A DNA stretch of 64,000 nucleotides from Xylanibacter muris (GCF_013166605.1 NZ_JABKKF010000005.1:186001-250000), one strand, 5' to 3'. Shown: positions 1 to 9,566, numbered from the stretch's first letter. The notes: generated by a model not told the origin, from the sequence alone. Made by a program: numbers and translations.

Positions 1-274
1 GCTGTTTGTGCAGATCCTGAGTCCCGCAAATGAAACGAACAGAAGACATACCGTAGCCGTGAGTGTCCATGGCTGCCTTGGCTGCATCAATCAGACGTTG
101 GTTGTTTGACAATCCCAAATAGTTGTTGGCACAGAAGTTCAACACACTTTCACCGGCATTAACCTTGATATCTGCACGCTGTGGACAGGTGATGATACGT
201 TCGTTTTTATACAATCCGGCTGCTTTGATATCAGCCAATTCCTTTGTAAGGAACTCTTTCATTTTACCATACAT
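1..274 (-). CDS. kbl: Glycine C-acetyltransferase (2-amino-3-ketobutyrate CoA ligase), N-terminal part, cut by window edge
   Basis: Reading leftward from an ATG at 274, the frame stays open to the window edge and gives about 91 residues. They include MYGKMKEFLTKELADIKAAG near the start and the family-typical segment VLNFCANNYLGLSNN. This matches the N-terminus of Kbl, a PLP-dependent alpha-oxoamine synthase that cleaves 2-amino-3-ketobutyrate with CoA to glycine and acetyl-CoA. The catalytic lysine lies outside the window. The divergent neighbour is threonine 3-dehydrogenase, which makes the Kbl substrate, so the two form a threonine-to-glycine pathway. A weak promoter match (GAACTTTG on the minus strand, 330-337) lies about 55 bp upstream. 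Confidence 0.93.
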   Translation of the reverse strand, partial: MYGKMKEFLTKELADIKAAGLYKNERIITCPQRADIKVNAGESVLNFCANNYLGLSNNQRLIDAAKAAMDTHGYGMSSVRFICGTQDLHKQ

Positions 275-402
275 AGCTTTTCTTTTTATTAAGGGTATAT
301 CTATAAGATTAAAAATCTGTTTTACTTGACAAAGTTCTTATTTTTTTTTGATATAGCATTAAAAATTTTAGAGAAAATTACTCAAATAAACGGTTTTCTG
401 TT

Positions 403-410
403 TACCTTTG
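403..410 (+). promoter_or_regulatory. Promoter -7 element TACCTTTG for tdh
   Basis: TACCTTTG matches the Bacteroidota sigma-ABfr -7 consensus TAnnTTTG and lies 34 bp before the tdh start. No convincing -33 TTTG box is visible. Confidence 0.55.
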
Positions 411-444
411 CTTTCAAAAAGAAACTTAAAGCAAGTGACAGACG

Positions 445-1398
445 ATGAAAAATGTATTGATCATCGGTTCCACAGGCCAGATTGGCTCGGAACTAACTAT
501 GAAGTTAAGAGATATTTACAATGGTAATATCGTAGCCGGATATATCCCTGGTGCAGAACCTAAAGGAGTGTTGAAAGAATCCGGACCTTCTGCTATTGTG
601 GATATTACAAACGCACAGCAGATTGCTGAAACGGTATCTGAATACAACATCGACACCATTTACAATTTGGCTGCTCTATTGTCGGCTGTGGCCGAAGCAA
701 AACCTCAGTTGGCTTGGAAGATTGGCATGGGGGGATTGTTCAATGTACTGGAAGTGGCGCGTGAAAAGAAATGTGCCGTGTTCACTCCGAGTTCTATCGG
801 TGCGTTTGGTGACAAGACCCCAAAGGACAAGACTCCACAAGACACTATCCGCGACCCGAAAACAATGTATGGCGTGACAAAGGTTTCCGGTGAATTGCTG
901 AGCGACTACTACAACATCCGCTTTGGTGTGGATACCCGTTCGGTTCGTTTTCCAGGATTGATTTCATACGTGACACCTCCTGGTGGCGGAACGACCGACT
1001 ATGCTGTAGATATATACTATTCTGCTGTGAAAGGTGAAAAGTTTGAGTGTCCTATCGCTGCGAATACTTATATGGACATGATGTATATGCCTGACGCATT
1101 GCGCGCAGCTATCGAAATTATGGAGGCAAACCCCGACAAGTTGGTTCACCGCAACTCGTTCAATATCGCTTCTATGAGCTTCGACCCGGAAATTATCTGT
1201 AGCAGCATAAAGAAATATATTCCTATGTTCCAGATGGAATATAAAGTGGACCCGTTGCGCCAGGCTATCGCGGAATCATGGCCTAATTCACTGGACGACA
1301 CCTGTGCCCGTGAAGAATGGGGATGGAAACCGGAATTCGACTTGGACAGCATGACCAAGGATATGATTGTCAAGCTGAGAGAACGTTTCAATAAATAG
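445..1398 (+). CDS. tdh: L-threonine 3-dehydrogenase, short-chain (epimerase-like) type
   Basis: This 317-residue NAD-dependent epimerase/dehydratase-fold protein has the Rossmann motif GSTGQIG at residues 8-14. The SDR catalytic pair is Y142 and K146 (YGVTK), with serines at 116-117. Length and sequence fit the SDR-type threonine dehydrogenases of Bacteroidota and animals rather than the zinc-dependent E. coli enzyme. It oxidises L-threonine to 2-amino-3-ketobutyrate in the cytoplasm. The divergent kbl gene supplies the next step, which supports the assignment over a generic sugar epimerase. The ATG follows a promoter-like element by 34 bp. Confidence 0.9.
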   Translation: MKNVLIIGSTGQIGSELTMKLRDIYNGNIVAGYIPGAEPKGVLKESGPSAIVDITNAQQIAETVSEYNIDTIYNLAALLSAVAEAKPQLAWKIGMGGLFNVLEVAREKKCAVFTPSSIGAFGDKTPKDKTPQDTIRDPKTMYGVTKVSGELLSDYYNIRFGVDTRSVRFPGLISYVTPPGGGTTDYAVDIYYSAVKGEKFECPIAANTYMDMMYMPDALRAAIEIMEANPDKLVHRNSFNIASMSFDPEIICSSIKKYIPMFQMEYKVDPLRQAIAESWPNSLDDTCAREEWGWKPEFDLDSMTKDMIVKLRERFNK

Positions 1399-1491
1399 GC
1401 CGTACACTGTAGAGACATGCATTGGAGAAGTAAAACGGATTATAATCAGGATGTACCTGGTTCTATCCTATACAGTTCCATAAGATATAAC

Positions 1492-1539
1492 AAGAAGAAA
1501 AGCCGTTGCAATAATGCTTGCAACGGCTTTTCTTCTTTT
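1492..1539. terminator. Bidirectional intrinsic terminator after tdh
   Basis: A perfect 20-bp inverted repeat (1492-1511 and 1518-1537) with a 6-nt loop has A-rich left and T-rich right flanks. It lies between tdh and the convergent esterase gene, so it can end transcription from both sides. Confidence 0.85.
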
Positions 1540-1618
1540 AGTAGTTTCTTGCACATAAATAGCACACATTTCGCGAAATGCTGTGCCAATCAATGGCAGG
1601 AAGTTCCTACGGATTCGC

Positions 1619-2902
1619 TTATTCTGCCATTTTCTGCATCCATTTCACAGACTCGTCGTTGGTTTCAGGAAATCTCCAGTGACCGCTTGTCGGGGTGATG
1701 GAAAGTGTTTTTGGGGATTTTATCTCGTTGTATGTTCCGTATGTGGATGTTGGCGAGCATGTGTCGTCGTTATATCCGAAGGAAAAGAATATAGGACATG
1801 TCAGTCGGCGTGCGAAGTTGACTACGTCATAATATTCGAGTGTATGCTCTGCCCCTTGCTTTTCATTTCCCTTTTGGAAATACTTCGGCCATCCGCCTGC
1901 ACGGTTGTGCTGGAATCCGTTGAGGTCGCACAGGGCAGGGTAGAATGGTGCGCAGAAAGTAACCTTTTTGTTCAGTGCTGCTGTGATTATAGTCAATGCA
2001 CCGCCCTGGCTTCCGCCTGTCACTCCAACGTTCTTTCCGTCCCATTCTGGCAGTGTGCAAAGGAAATCCACGCAGCGCGAACATCCTGCATATACGTCTT
2101 TGTAGTAGAATTGTTCTTTGTTTTCTATACCGTTACGGTTGTAGTTGTCTGCAATCTTGCGTGCAGTTTCAAACATGTCATCGCTTAGTTCCGAATTACA
2201 TCCGCTGTGGATGTTTATTTTGAAGTGTATGAATCCGTTCTCGCTGTAGTATGTTGTTGGTGTGATTTTTTTTGCTCCTGCTCCGGGTGGTTCAAACAAA
2301 ACCGGATGTTTCTTTCCGTCTTTTGGCTTGCTCAGATAGCCATACATGTTGCGTCCGTTCTTGCCTACTGTCAGTTTTACAAGAAATACGTCTACGTTCT
2401 TTGTCGAGTATGACGGCAACGGGGTGATTTCCGGTGTTAGGTCTATCTTCTCAACTTCTTTAATGGCTTTGTTCCAGAATTTGTCAAAGTCCTCCGGCAT
2501 GGCGGTGAAAGGCTTTATCTTTTCCGGTGCGAATCCGACTTTTACCAGATCCTTGTATGTCTTGTCGTATACGGTGAATTTTAGGTCGCATGCCTTGAAG
2601 CCCGGCTCTTTTCTTGTTCCGAGGTTTATTGTGGCAACTCCATTGTTGAATACCGCGGAATCATTTTTTTCAGGAGTCATCATTTCATCGCCTGTCTTGT
2701 AGTATACCTTTACTCCATTGAGCGGAATACCCCCTTTGTATGCCTCTATCTTCAGGCTGGCATTCTCGTTCAGTTCATAATTCCTGCTTGGGTTGTTTGT
2801 GCTGACAATATATTCCACATACTGTCTTCTGGGTTTCGAGAATTGTGCCGAAGCCTGTATTGCCGTTAAGGCAATACCCAATAATAGAATGATTCTTCTC
2901 AT
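1619..2902 (-). CDS. Secreted acetyl (xylan) esterase, CE7 / cephalosporin-C deacetylase family
   Basis: This 427-residue protein begins with a Sec signal peptide (residues 1-20, ending ASAQ). A beta-rich N-terminal region of about 110 residues is followed by an alpha/beta hydrolase of the AXE1 (CE7) family. The nucleophile serine is S298 in GGSQGG. The acid is D379 or D380 (GYNDDT) and the histidine is H408 (SGHWRFPE). The family removes acetyl groups from plant polysaccharides or oligosaccharides, here probably in the periplasm or at the surface. That fits the pectin-degrading genes elsewhere in the window, although no glycosidase is adjacent. It lies 37 bp after a helical protein of unknown function on the same strand and may be cotranscribed with it. 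The exact substrate is inferred. Confidence 0.85.
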   Translation of the reverse strand: MRRIILLLGIALTAIQASAQFSKPRRQYVEYIVSTNNPSRNYELNENASLKIEAYKGGIPLNGVKVYYKTGDEMMTPEKNDSAVFNNGVATINLGTRKEPGFKACDLKFTVYDKTYKDLVKVGFAPEKIKPFTAMPEDFDKFWNKAIKEVEKIDLTPEITPLPSYSTKNVDVFLVKLTVGKNGRNMYGYLSKPKDGKKHPVLFEPPGAGAKKITPTTYYSENGFIHFKINIHSGCNSELSDDMFETARKIADNYNRNGIENKEQFYYKDVYAGCSRCVDFLCTLPEWDGKNVGVTGGSQGGALTIITAALNKKVTFCAPFYPALCDLNGFQHNRAGGWPKYFQKGNEKQGAEHTLEYYDVVNFARRLTCPIFFSFGYNDDTCSPTSTYGTYNEIKSPKTLSITPTSGHWRFPETNDESVKWMQKMAE

Positions 2903-2939
2903 TTTGTTTTAGTGTTTATATTTGTTTCTAATTAGTTTT

Positions 2940-3692
2940 TTACGGTTTCCTGATGCTGATATCTTCTTCTTCGATAAGTTGCCTGTAAGTATTGTTTATT
3001 GATTCAAGCATTACGTTCATGTTGCGGCGCGTACGGCATGCCTTTATCATTATCCTGAATATCCCGTCTGTATCATCCGGAAGTTCTTCATGTTCATTGC
3101 AGCCGTTGAGCAATACGTTTATGACATCCATTACTATGCGATAGAGCCTGGGTTGGTTTATGGATACGTTGCCTGTCGCATTCTTTTTCAGTCCGCATAT
3201 ATAGCTTCTTGCCGTTGCGCCTGTTACGATGTCTACAGCAAGGTCGGTGGCTATTGCAGAATCATTGCTTTCGTTATCTCTTGTATATGCGGAGATATAT
3301 TCGCGTGCAGGCATGATTCTTCCTTCAAGAAGACATTGAAAGTTCATTTTGTATTCGTCAACCATTGCCTTATACAGGCTTTCTGTCTTGCATGCAATCC
3401 TCATGAGTGAACTGAAGTCATTGCCGTTGGCGCTTACTTTCTCTATTATTTCCTCATAACTGTAGTTTATGTTTGCTATTGGTATGAACATGTTTGCATG
3501 AAACTCGCCTGCTATTTCCTCATAGTGGTTTAGCATGATTTGTTTTATTCTCTGTGGCTTTGCTGTCTCCCTGTCGTCATTGCTGCTTATAATGCCTTCG
3601 GTAAATCCGAGAAAGAAGCCCCTTACAAGTGCGGCCAGCACGGTATGCCTGTCGGTCGTATGTATTGTTGTTTCTGTATTCCTATTATTCAT
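2940..3692 (-). CDS. Hypothetical helical protein, 250 aa
   Basis: I do not recognise this family. The protein is 250 residues, predicted mostly helical, and has no signal peptide, no clear membrane segment and no metal-binding cysteine cluster. The region around residues 19-35 (VLAALVRGFFLGFTEG) is the most hydrophobic. The C-terminal third is charged (TRRNMN, EEEDIS). The length and helical character resemble the ligand-binding part of TetR-type regulators, but no helix-turn-helix is visible, so that is only a guess. A TAATTTTG promoter element precedes it, and the CE7 esterase follows after 37 bp, which suggests a two-gene transcript. Confidence 0.7.
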   Translation of the reverse strand: MNNRNTETTIHTTDRHTVLAALVRGFFLGFTEGIISSNDDRETAKPQRIKQIMLNHYEEIAGEFHANMFIPIANINYSYEEIIEKVSANGNDFSSLMRIACKTESLYKAMVDEYKMNFQCLLEGRIMPAREYISAYTRDNESNDSAIATDLAVDIVTGATARSYICGLKKNATGNVSINQPRLYRIVMDVINVLLNGCNEHEELPDDTDGIFRIMIKACRTRRNMNVMLESINNTYRQLIEEEDISIRKP

Positions 3693-3719
3693 GAATTATT
3701 GATTGCCTGGTGTGTGATG

Positions 3720-3727
3720 CAAAATTA
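3720..3727 (-). promoter_or_regulatory. Promoter -7 element TAATTTTG for the 250-aa protein
   Basis: On the minus strand TAATTTTG matches TAnnTTTG and lies about 28 bp upstream of the start codon at 3692. Confidence 0.55.
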
Positions 3728-3804
3728 CGCAAAAAAAGCGACATGTAAGAGCTAAAATAAATATAATGTGTCCTGATATTTGGAAGGGCAACTGTATGGC
3801 TGTG

Positions 3805-4776
3805 TTATTCCTGCCTGTTTTTTACGGCAATGATATTTCTCATCAGTCCGTCATACTTTGCGCGTTTCACTGCGCTTCCCTTAAAAAGTCTGCGGTATCT
3901 GTCAACGGATAAATCGTGCCATTGTGCTTTCTTCATGTTCATCAGTTCATGTGACGGTTGGAGTCGAGGTTCTGTGCATGGTTTGGCGAATGTATTCCAA
4001 GGACATGCCGTAAGGCATCTGTCGCATCCGTATATATAGTTTCCCATACCTCTTTCTGCTTTTTCAGACAAGGCTCCGCGGTTTTCAATAGTCTGATATG
4101 ACAGACAGGTCTCCGCACGGAAGATGTTTTCCGCATTGTCATTCCCTATACGTTTTTCGTCACAGTCATGCAATGCCTTTGTCGGGCAGGCATCGAGGCA
4201 CGCCCGGCATGTGCCGCATCTGTTGGTGCCCGGACTGTCGTATATCATTTCAATGTCGGTTATTATCTCTCCAAGGAAAAACATGTTTCCTGCATGGGGG
4301 ATGGTGAGCAGATGATTTTTTCCAATCCATCCTATTCCGGCCTTCATTGCCCAATATTTTTCCAATATAGGAGCGGTATCGCAGCATATCTTTATGTTGT
4401 CTGAAGGTATTGTCGTTGCCAGTTTTCTTAGTTTGTCCTTCATGATGTCATGGTAATCCTTTCCGTATGCGTATGCCGCCAAACGGTATTCCTTTATGTC
4501 CATCATCTCATGCGGCGTATAGTTCATAGCCACACATATTATGCTTTTTGCTTCCGGCATAAGCAGTGTCGGATTTAATCGCTTGTCTGTATGATTGGCC
4601 ATGTATGCCATAGAGGCGTGTCCTTTCAACTCAATCCATTTCATGAACTTGTCGGCTGTCTGTCTGTCTACAGGTTCCGCATGGGCTATTCCGCATGCAA
4701 AAAAGCCGAGGTTTGCAGCCTCGGCTTTAATATTTGATGTGAGAGTCTCTTTGTCTGTCATAGGTTTAAAATCCAC
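3805..4776 (-). CDS. queG: Epoxyqueuosine reductase
   Basis: The protein is 323 residues, close to the usual QueG length. D132 in CDTAPILEKYW corresponds to the conserved aspartate next to the cobalamin site. Two ferredoxin-like clusters follow: C186, C189, C192 and C196 (CGTCRACLDACP), and C223 with C250, C253 and C257 (CDRCLTACPWN). QueG reduces epoxyqueuosine to queuosine in tRNA and needs cobalamin plus two 4Fe-4S centres. The B12 uptake operon in this window would supply that cofactor, an inferred link. The start at 4776 could equally be the methionine five codons later. The gene follows a polysaccharide deacetylase by 33 bp, so the two are probably cotranscribed. Confidence 0.93.
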   Translation of the reverse strand: MDFKPMTDKETLTSNIKAEAANLGFFACGIAHAEPVDRQTADKFMKWIELKGHASMAYMANHTDKRLNPTLLMPEAKSIICVAMNYTPHEMMDIKEYRLAAYAYGKDYHDIMKDKLRKLATTIPSDNIKICCDTAPILEKYWAMKAGIGWIGKNHLLTIPHAGNMFFLGEIITDIEMIYDSPGTNRCGTCRACLDACPTKALHDCDEKRIGNDNAENIFRAETCLSYQTIENRGALSEKAERGMGNYIYGCDRCLTACPWNTFAKPCTEPRLQPSHELMNMKKAQWHDLSVDRYRRLFKGSAVKRAKYDGLMRNIIAVKNRQE

Positions 4777-4809
4777 GTTCTTTCCGTCTGTAGGTGTCGG
4801 TATTTCCTT

Positions 4810-5421
4810 TTATTCAAAGACCTTGAACTCATATCCCTGTTCTTTCAGCCATTTTATTGCTTCCGGCAATGCGTAATGAAGCTTGTCAATGCTTTTCAGC
4901 GAATCATGAAATGTTATTATAGAGCCGTTACGTGTATATTTCTTTACGTTGTTAAGTACATCTTCTGCAGTCATCCATTTGGAATAGTCGCGTGTGACAA
5001 GATCCCACATTACTATTCTGTATTTACGTCCAAGCCATAGATATTGGTCGATGCGCATCCATCCGTGTGGAGGTCTGAACAGGTTTGTATGCAGCAGCTT
5101 GTTTGCCTTTTCCGCATTTTCGTTGTAGGTTTTCACCGTATGTCTGAAACCGCCCATGTGGTTATATGTATGGTTTCCGATCCTATGTCCGGCTTTCAGC
5201 ACATTTTCATATATATCAGGATACTTTCTCACATTGTCACCCACCATGAAGAATGTTGCATGGATGTTGAACTTAGCGAGTGTTTCCAGAATAAAAGGGG
5301 TTGCCTGTGGTATGGGACCGTCATCGAAGGTAAGGTAAACAGCTTTTTCGTGTTTGTCCATTCTCCATGTGGCTCTTGGATACAGCCACCTTAGCCATAT
5401 TGCCGGTTGTTCTATAATCAT
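4810..5421 (-). CDS. Polysaccharide deacetylase, NodB / CE4 family
   Basis: This compact 203-residue CE4 domain carries motif 1 TFDDGP at residues 31-36, with the catalytic base and metal aspartates D33 and D34. The metal histidines are H84 and H88 (HTYNH), and motif 3 is RPPHG at 116-120. The family removes N- or O-acetyl groups from chitooligosaccharide-like, peptidoglycan or capsule polymers. I see no cleavable signal peptide, only a short hydrophobic start (IWLRWLYP), so location is unclear. It lies between the DUF2723 membrane protein and queG on one strand. A link to cell-envelope glycan with DUF2723 is plausible but unproven. Confidence 0.88.
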   Translation of the reverse strand: MIIEQPAIWLRWLYPRATWRMDKHEKAVYLTFDDGPIPQATPFILETLAKFNIHATFFMVGDNVRKYPDIYENVLKAGHRIGNHTYNHMGGFRHTVKTYNENAEKANKLLHTNLFRPPHGWMRIDQYLWLGRKYRIVMWDLVTRDYSKWMTAEDVLNNVKKYTRNGSIITFHDSLKSIDKLHYALPEAIKWLKEQGYEFKVFE

Positions 5422-5549
5422 ATAGTCTGTTGTTGAAAGAACAGTGCTATTTCATGATAGCCTAATGTTTTTAATCCGGGGACAGGCCGGGCTGTGCTTG
5501 TTGTCGCAGCCGCCCGTCTGTCCTACGGTCTGTCTATAATTATATATGT

Positions 5550-8500
5550 TTATTGTCCTGGGAACTGACCGCCCTTACCATGATATTGATCCATCTTGAT
5601 ATTAAGCTGTCCTGCGAGTTTTTCTCCCCAGTTTTTGTCGATTTGCATAGCAATCATCGACACCTGTTGCATAATATAGAAATGTCTCAGACAGTCGGAT
5701 TGTGAACCGGCAAATCTGGTGCCGTCGAGGCTGAGATACCAGTCGATATACTGGTTTGACTTATTCCATAGTTTCTCCAGGATATCACGCGCCTTGTCTT
5801 TTTTATTCAGTGCAGTGTATATCCGTGCCTGATCACATGAGCCGCCTATGTAGTCTATTGGAACGTTATATTCCGGAATCTGCTTTTCCATATAGTCAAG
5901 AACCTCAAGGGCTTTTTTGTCCTGTCCCTCGTTCATAAGTTCCATCGCCAGTTGTACGAATATACGTTTGTGGGTGTAGCACATTCTCATTACGGTCTCA
6001 TCGATGTATATACCTTTCGTGCTGAGTCCTCCAAACTTAAACTTGTGCATCAGATTGTCGTATGTGCGTTTTGTGTCGAAGTTCTTTGCACCGGGTGCGT
6101 TTGTCGTGAAAGGAGTGATGCGGTTTACAAGTCCTTCCTGCACAAAGTTGTCTCCCAGGTTCATATAGTTGTCCTCACCTACAGTCAGTGCGACATAAAT
6201 AGGGCGTGTCCAGTTGCTCTGCGATATCATCTCAAGCATCATGAGATCTCCTTTATATAGAGCGTTCTTTCCTTTCAGTGATATTACCATGCGGTCCGGG
6301 ATAGAGTCAGCTGCCATCATCATTCCGCTCTTTCTCACAGCCTCCTTGTCGATAGTCACATATACTGTATCGGTAGGTATGACATGGATATTGCCGTTTT
6401 GGCTTCCTGTGATGAGTTTCATTATTTCCCGTTGTTCCGGTGTTACTTCGTTGAGTACCCAGTATTTGATAATATTCTTCAACTCAAACGGATTGTCACC
6501 GAACATAGCCTTTGCTTCCTCAGGATAAGTCTGGTAGAGATTCTCTATTGAGTGTTTCATGGAAGGCTCTACTTCCACATACTCGTTCGTTCCGGCGCAA
6601 TACTGTAGCCTGTTCCACTTTATCGGTACGGAAGGAGAGTCGTAAGCCGGACGTTTCATCTGGTCTATGTACCAGTCTGTCTGCAGGTAGCTTAGGTTGC
6701 ATACACGTGCATCTGTGCGCACACCTTCCACGTCCTGATTATACCACAAGGGGAATGTGTCGTTGTCGCCGTTTGTGAATATAATCGGATTGTTCTCCTG
6801 CTGGAGAGACATCAGATAGTTTTGTCCGAAGTCGCGGCATGTGTAACGTCCGCTGCGGTCGTGGTCGTCCCATGTCTGTGATGCCATCTGTATAGGCACA
6901 AGCAGACATATTGCGCCTGTCACACCGGCAATAAGGCTCTCATGCTTCTTTACCTTGCGGTATATCTCCTCGATAATGGCTGCCACGCCAAGTCCGCACC
7001 ATATTGCAAATGCATAGAAGGAACCTGCGTATGCATAGTCGCGTTCACGCGGTTGAAGCGGTGTCTGGTTGAGATATATGACGATGGCAAGTCCTGTCAT
7101 GAAGAACAGGAAGAATACGACCCAGAATTGGCGTATGCCGTTTGGACCCTTGCGCAACGATTGCCAGAAGAGACCTATGAGTCCGAGCAGCAGAGGCAGA
7201 CAGTAGAATACATTGTGGCCTTTGTTCTCTTTCAGATCGTCAGGAAGCTTGCTTTGGTCGCCAAGACGCCAGTTGTCAAAGAAAGGAATGCCTGTAATCC
7301 AGTTTCCGTGCTCAAGTTCTCCGTGCCCCTGGATATCGTTCTGGCGTCCTGCGAAGTTCCACATGAAGTATCTCCAGTACATGAAGTTGCATTGGTATGA
7401 CAGGAAGAAGCGTAGGTTCTCAATTTGGGAAGGCACTTTCACCGATACCAACTCTCCGCATCTGTCGTATGGCACGCTGCTGCCGTCAACGCCTCCCATC
7501 CAACTCTCGTATGCCTGGGTATGTGTGGAACTGTACATACGTGGGAACAGCATATTCTGTGCATATTTGTAATCGTCCTTTGTCCGTACAACGAAGTATG
7601 AGTCTTTCTCGTTTTCCGATGCCTTTTCTTTTCTTTGATATACGGGTGCTCCTTCGCTTCTTACAGGGATGCACATGTCTCCCTTTCTTTCAAGGGCGAT
7701 CTGTGATGTGTATGCCTGTCCGTAGAACAGAGGCCGGCTGCCGTATTGTTCGCGGCTTAGATATTCTCCAAGAGTGAATATGTCTTCCGGTGAGTTCTGG
7801 TCCATCGGAGGGTTGGCCGATGAGCGTATTACTGTCACTGTATAGCTTGAGTAGCCTATCATAAGCATCAGCATGCAAAGAAGCGAGGTGTTCTTCACGC
7901 GTGCGCTTACAAGCGGCTGTCCTTTCCTCTTGTATTTCAGAATCATCCACAGCAGTGCCAGTACGATTATGCCGATTACGATAGAGCTCCATCCGTGTCC
8001 GTAGAACGGAATGCCGAGCATTGCTATTGAGCATAGGAATGCGATGCTGCCGCGTTTCTCGTTGTTGTTATGGTATGTTTCATAGATAGCCCATATTATG
8101 CAGGCAATAAGCAATGCGATGTAAATAATCTCACCTGTATTGAAAGGACATCCGAGTGTGTTTACGAAGAACAGTTCAAACCATCCTCCTACGCGTACTA
8201 TTCCTGGAACCACGCCATATAGCACGGCACCGAGAATGACCATTGATATTGCCAATGCCGCGAGGGAACCTTTAAGGTCTGAGGCGGGATTCTTGTGCGG
8301 GAATTTCTTGTAGTAGTATACAAGTACGATGGCCGGAACGCAAAGAAGGTTAAGCAAGTGTACACCAATGGAAAGTCCGGTCATATACATTATCAGGACA
8401 AGCCATCTGTCGCTGTGAGGTTCGTCGGCATGGTCTTCCCACTTCAGTATAAGCCAGAATACAATGGCTGTAAATGCAGAGGAATAGGCATAGACCTCAC

Positions 8501-8930
8501 CCTCCACGGCACTGAACCAGAATGTATCGCTGAATGTATATATAAGCGCTCCCACTAAAGCCGATGCCTCGATGGCGATTGTCTTGGCCATGGTAAGCTC
8601 ATTCCAGTTTCTTATCAGAAGCTTTCTTGCAAGATGGGAAATAGACCAGAACAGGAACATTATGGTCACTGCGGAGAGCAGCGCGCTCATTGTGTTTACC
8701 ATCCGTGCCACATCCGAAGGATCGCTTGCAAACTGTGAGAACAGGTTTGCCGTAAGCATGAAAAGCGGTGCGCCCGGCGGATGGCCTATTTCCAACTTGT
8801 ATCCTGTGGTGATAAACTCCGGACAGTCCCAAAAACTGGCTGTCGGCTCGATAGTAGAACAATACACGAAAGCTGCGATAAGGAATGTTATCCAGCCTAA
8901 TGTGTTGTCCACAAGTCTAAACTGTTTCAT
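5550..8930 (-). CDS. DUF2723 polytopic membrane protein (GT-C fold glycosyltransferase-like)
   Basis: The protein is 1126 residues. The N-terminal half has about a dozen hydrophobic segments. It opens with the DUF2723 signature region (TIEPTASFWDCPEFI near residue 28, then GHPPGAPLF), whose early acidic residues resemble the loop-1 acids of GT-C enzymes. The C-terminal roughly 450 residues are soluble and end in a helical repeat-like part. DUF2723 proteins are widespread in Bacteroidota and are regarded as lipid-linked-sugar glycosyltransferases of the envelope; the exact acceptor is not known to me. It heads a probable operon with a CE4 deacetylase (128 bp gap) and queG. The start codon follows a TAACTTTG promoter element by about 80 bp. 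Confidence 0.88.
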   Translation of the reverse strand: MKQFRLVDNTLGWITFLIAAFVYCSTIEPTASFWDCPEFITTGYKLEIGHPPGAPLFMLTANLFSQFASDPSDVARMVNTMSALLSAVTIMFLFWSISHLARKLLIRNWNELTMAKTIAIEASALVGALIYTFSDTFWFSAVEGEVYAYSSAFTAIVFWLILKWEDHADEPHSDRWLVLIMYMTGLSIGVHLLNLLCVPAIVLVYYYKKFPHKNPASDLKGSLAALAISMVILGAVLYGVVPGIVRVGGWFELFFVNTLGCPFNTGEIIYIALLIACIIWAIYETYHNNNEKRGSIAFLCSIAMLGIPFYGHGWSSIVIGIIVLALLWMILKYKRKGQPLVSARVKNTSLLCMLMLMIGYSSYTVTVIRSSANPPMDQNSPEDIFTLGEYLSREQYGSRPLFYGQAYTSQIALERKGDMCIPVRSEGAPVYQRKEKASENEKDSYFVVRTKDDYKYAQNMLFPRMYSSTHTQAYESWMGGVDGSSVPYDRCGELVSVKVPSQIENLRFFLSYQCNFMYWRYFMWNFAGRQNDIQGHGELEHGNWITGIPFFDNWRLGDQSKLPDDLKENKGHNVFYCLPLLLGLIGLFWQSLRKGPNGIRQFWVVFFLFFMTGLAIVIYLNQTPLQPRERDYAYAGSFYAFAIWCGLGVAAIIEEIYRKVKKHESLIAGVTGAICLLVPIQMASQTWDDHDRSGRYTCRDFGQNYLMSLQQENNPIIFTNGDNDTFPLWYNQDVEGVRTDARVCNLSYLQTDWYIDQMKRPAYDSPSVPIKWNRLQYCAGTNEYVEVEPSMKHSIENLYQTYPEEAKAMFGDNPFELKNIIKYWVLNEVTPEQREIMKLITGSQNGNIHVIPTDTVYVTIDKEAVRKSGMMMAADSIPDRMVISLKGKNALYKGDLMMLEMISQSNWTRPIYVALTVGEDNYMNLGDNFVQEGLVNRITPFTTNAPGAKNFDTKRTYDNLMHKFKFGGLSTKGIYIDETVMRMCYTHKRIFVQLAMELMNEGQDKKALEVLDYMEKQIPEYNVPIDYIGGSCDQARIYTALNKKDKARDILEKLWNKSNQYIDWYLSLDGTRFAGSQSDCLRHFYIMQQVSMIAMQIDKNWGEKLAGQLNIKMDQYHGKGGQFPGQ

Positions 8931-9012
8931 TCTTTAGAATTATAATTAATTTATTGTTTATATTATTCCGGTAATTTGTGTAATCAGGGTACGATTATGC
9001 AGGTTTATCCTG

Positions 9013-9020
9013 CAAAGTTA
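9013..9020 (-). promoter_or_regulatory. Promoter -7 element TAACTTTG for the DUF2723 gene
   Basis: TAACTTTG on the minus strand is a full TAnnTTTG match in an A+T-rich spacer upstream of the start at 8930. Confidence 0.6.
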
Positions 9021-9098
9021 ATATAAATAGCTGTATATGTGTGCTTTTTAAAAACATTTAACCTGAAAGCATAATTGGAAAATGCTGTCAGCTATATG

Positions 9099-9566
9099 TT
9101 AAAACATTCCTATTATATAATCGGTACCATACATTAAAAGTAAATATCTTGTGAACTTGCCTATGGTGACGCTTGTGAATGTGATGAAAACATTGGTCCT
9201 CATAAGTCCCAATGCCACTGTCACGGCTGTGCCTATTATAGGCAGTACTGAAAGCAGGCCCATCCACGCCCCTTTGCCGGACATGAACCTTACGGCACGG
9301 TCGAGTTTCTCTTTCTTTACCTTCAGATATTTCTCTATCCATTCGAGCTTACCCATCCTGCCGATGTAATAGTTGAGCATTCCGCCGGCAACGTTTCCTA
9401 TTGTGCCGTATACGATAAGCCCCCATGGCTCAAGCCCTGCCGCGCGCAGGCCAACCATCACGGCCTCGCTGCTGAATGGAAAGGCGCTTCCGGCAAGGAA
9501 TGCTGCGATAAGCATTCCGCCATAGCCGTATTCGATGAGTAATTCTATGAATGTATCCATGATCAA
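9099..9566 (-). CDS. YqaA-type DedA/VTT-domain membrane protein
   Basis: This 155-residue integral membrane protein has the VTT/SNARE-associated signature in its first half (FLAGSAFPFSSEAVM). A re-entrant-type glycine-rich segment (GTIGNVAGGMLNYYIGR) follows, then two more hydrophobic helices. The length fits the short YqaA branch rather than full DedA. DedA-superfamily proteins take part in undecaprenyl-phosphate or lipid translocation and membrane homeostasis; the role of YqaA itself is not settled. The start could be 9566 or the methionine two codons later at 9560. It is the last gene of a purD-membrane protein-yqaA run with gaps of 12 and 28 bp. Confidence 0.88.
   Translation of the reverse strand: MIMDTFIELLIEYGYGGMLIAAFLAGSAFPFSSEAVMVGLRAAGLEPWGLIVYGTIGNVAGGMLNYYIGRMGKLEWIEKYLKVKKEKLDRAVRFMSGKGAWMGLLSVLPIIGTAVTVALGLMRTNVFITFTSVTIGKFTRYLLLMYGTDYIIGMF

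Noticed and set aside
1583..2188. 201-aa plus-strand frame
   Set aside because: It is opposite the CE7 esterase, whose signal peptide and catalytic triad are complete.
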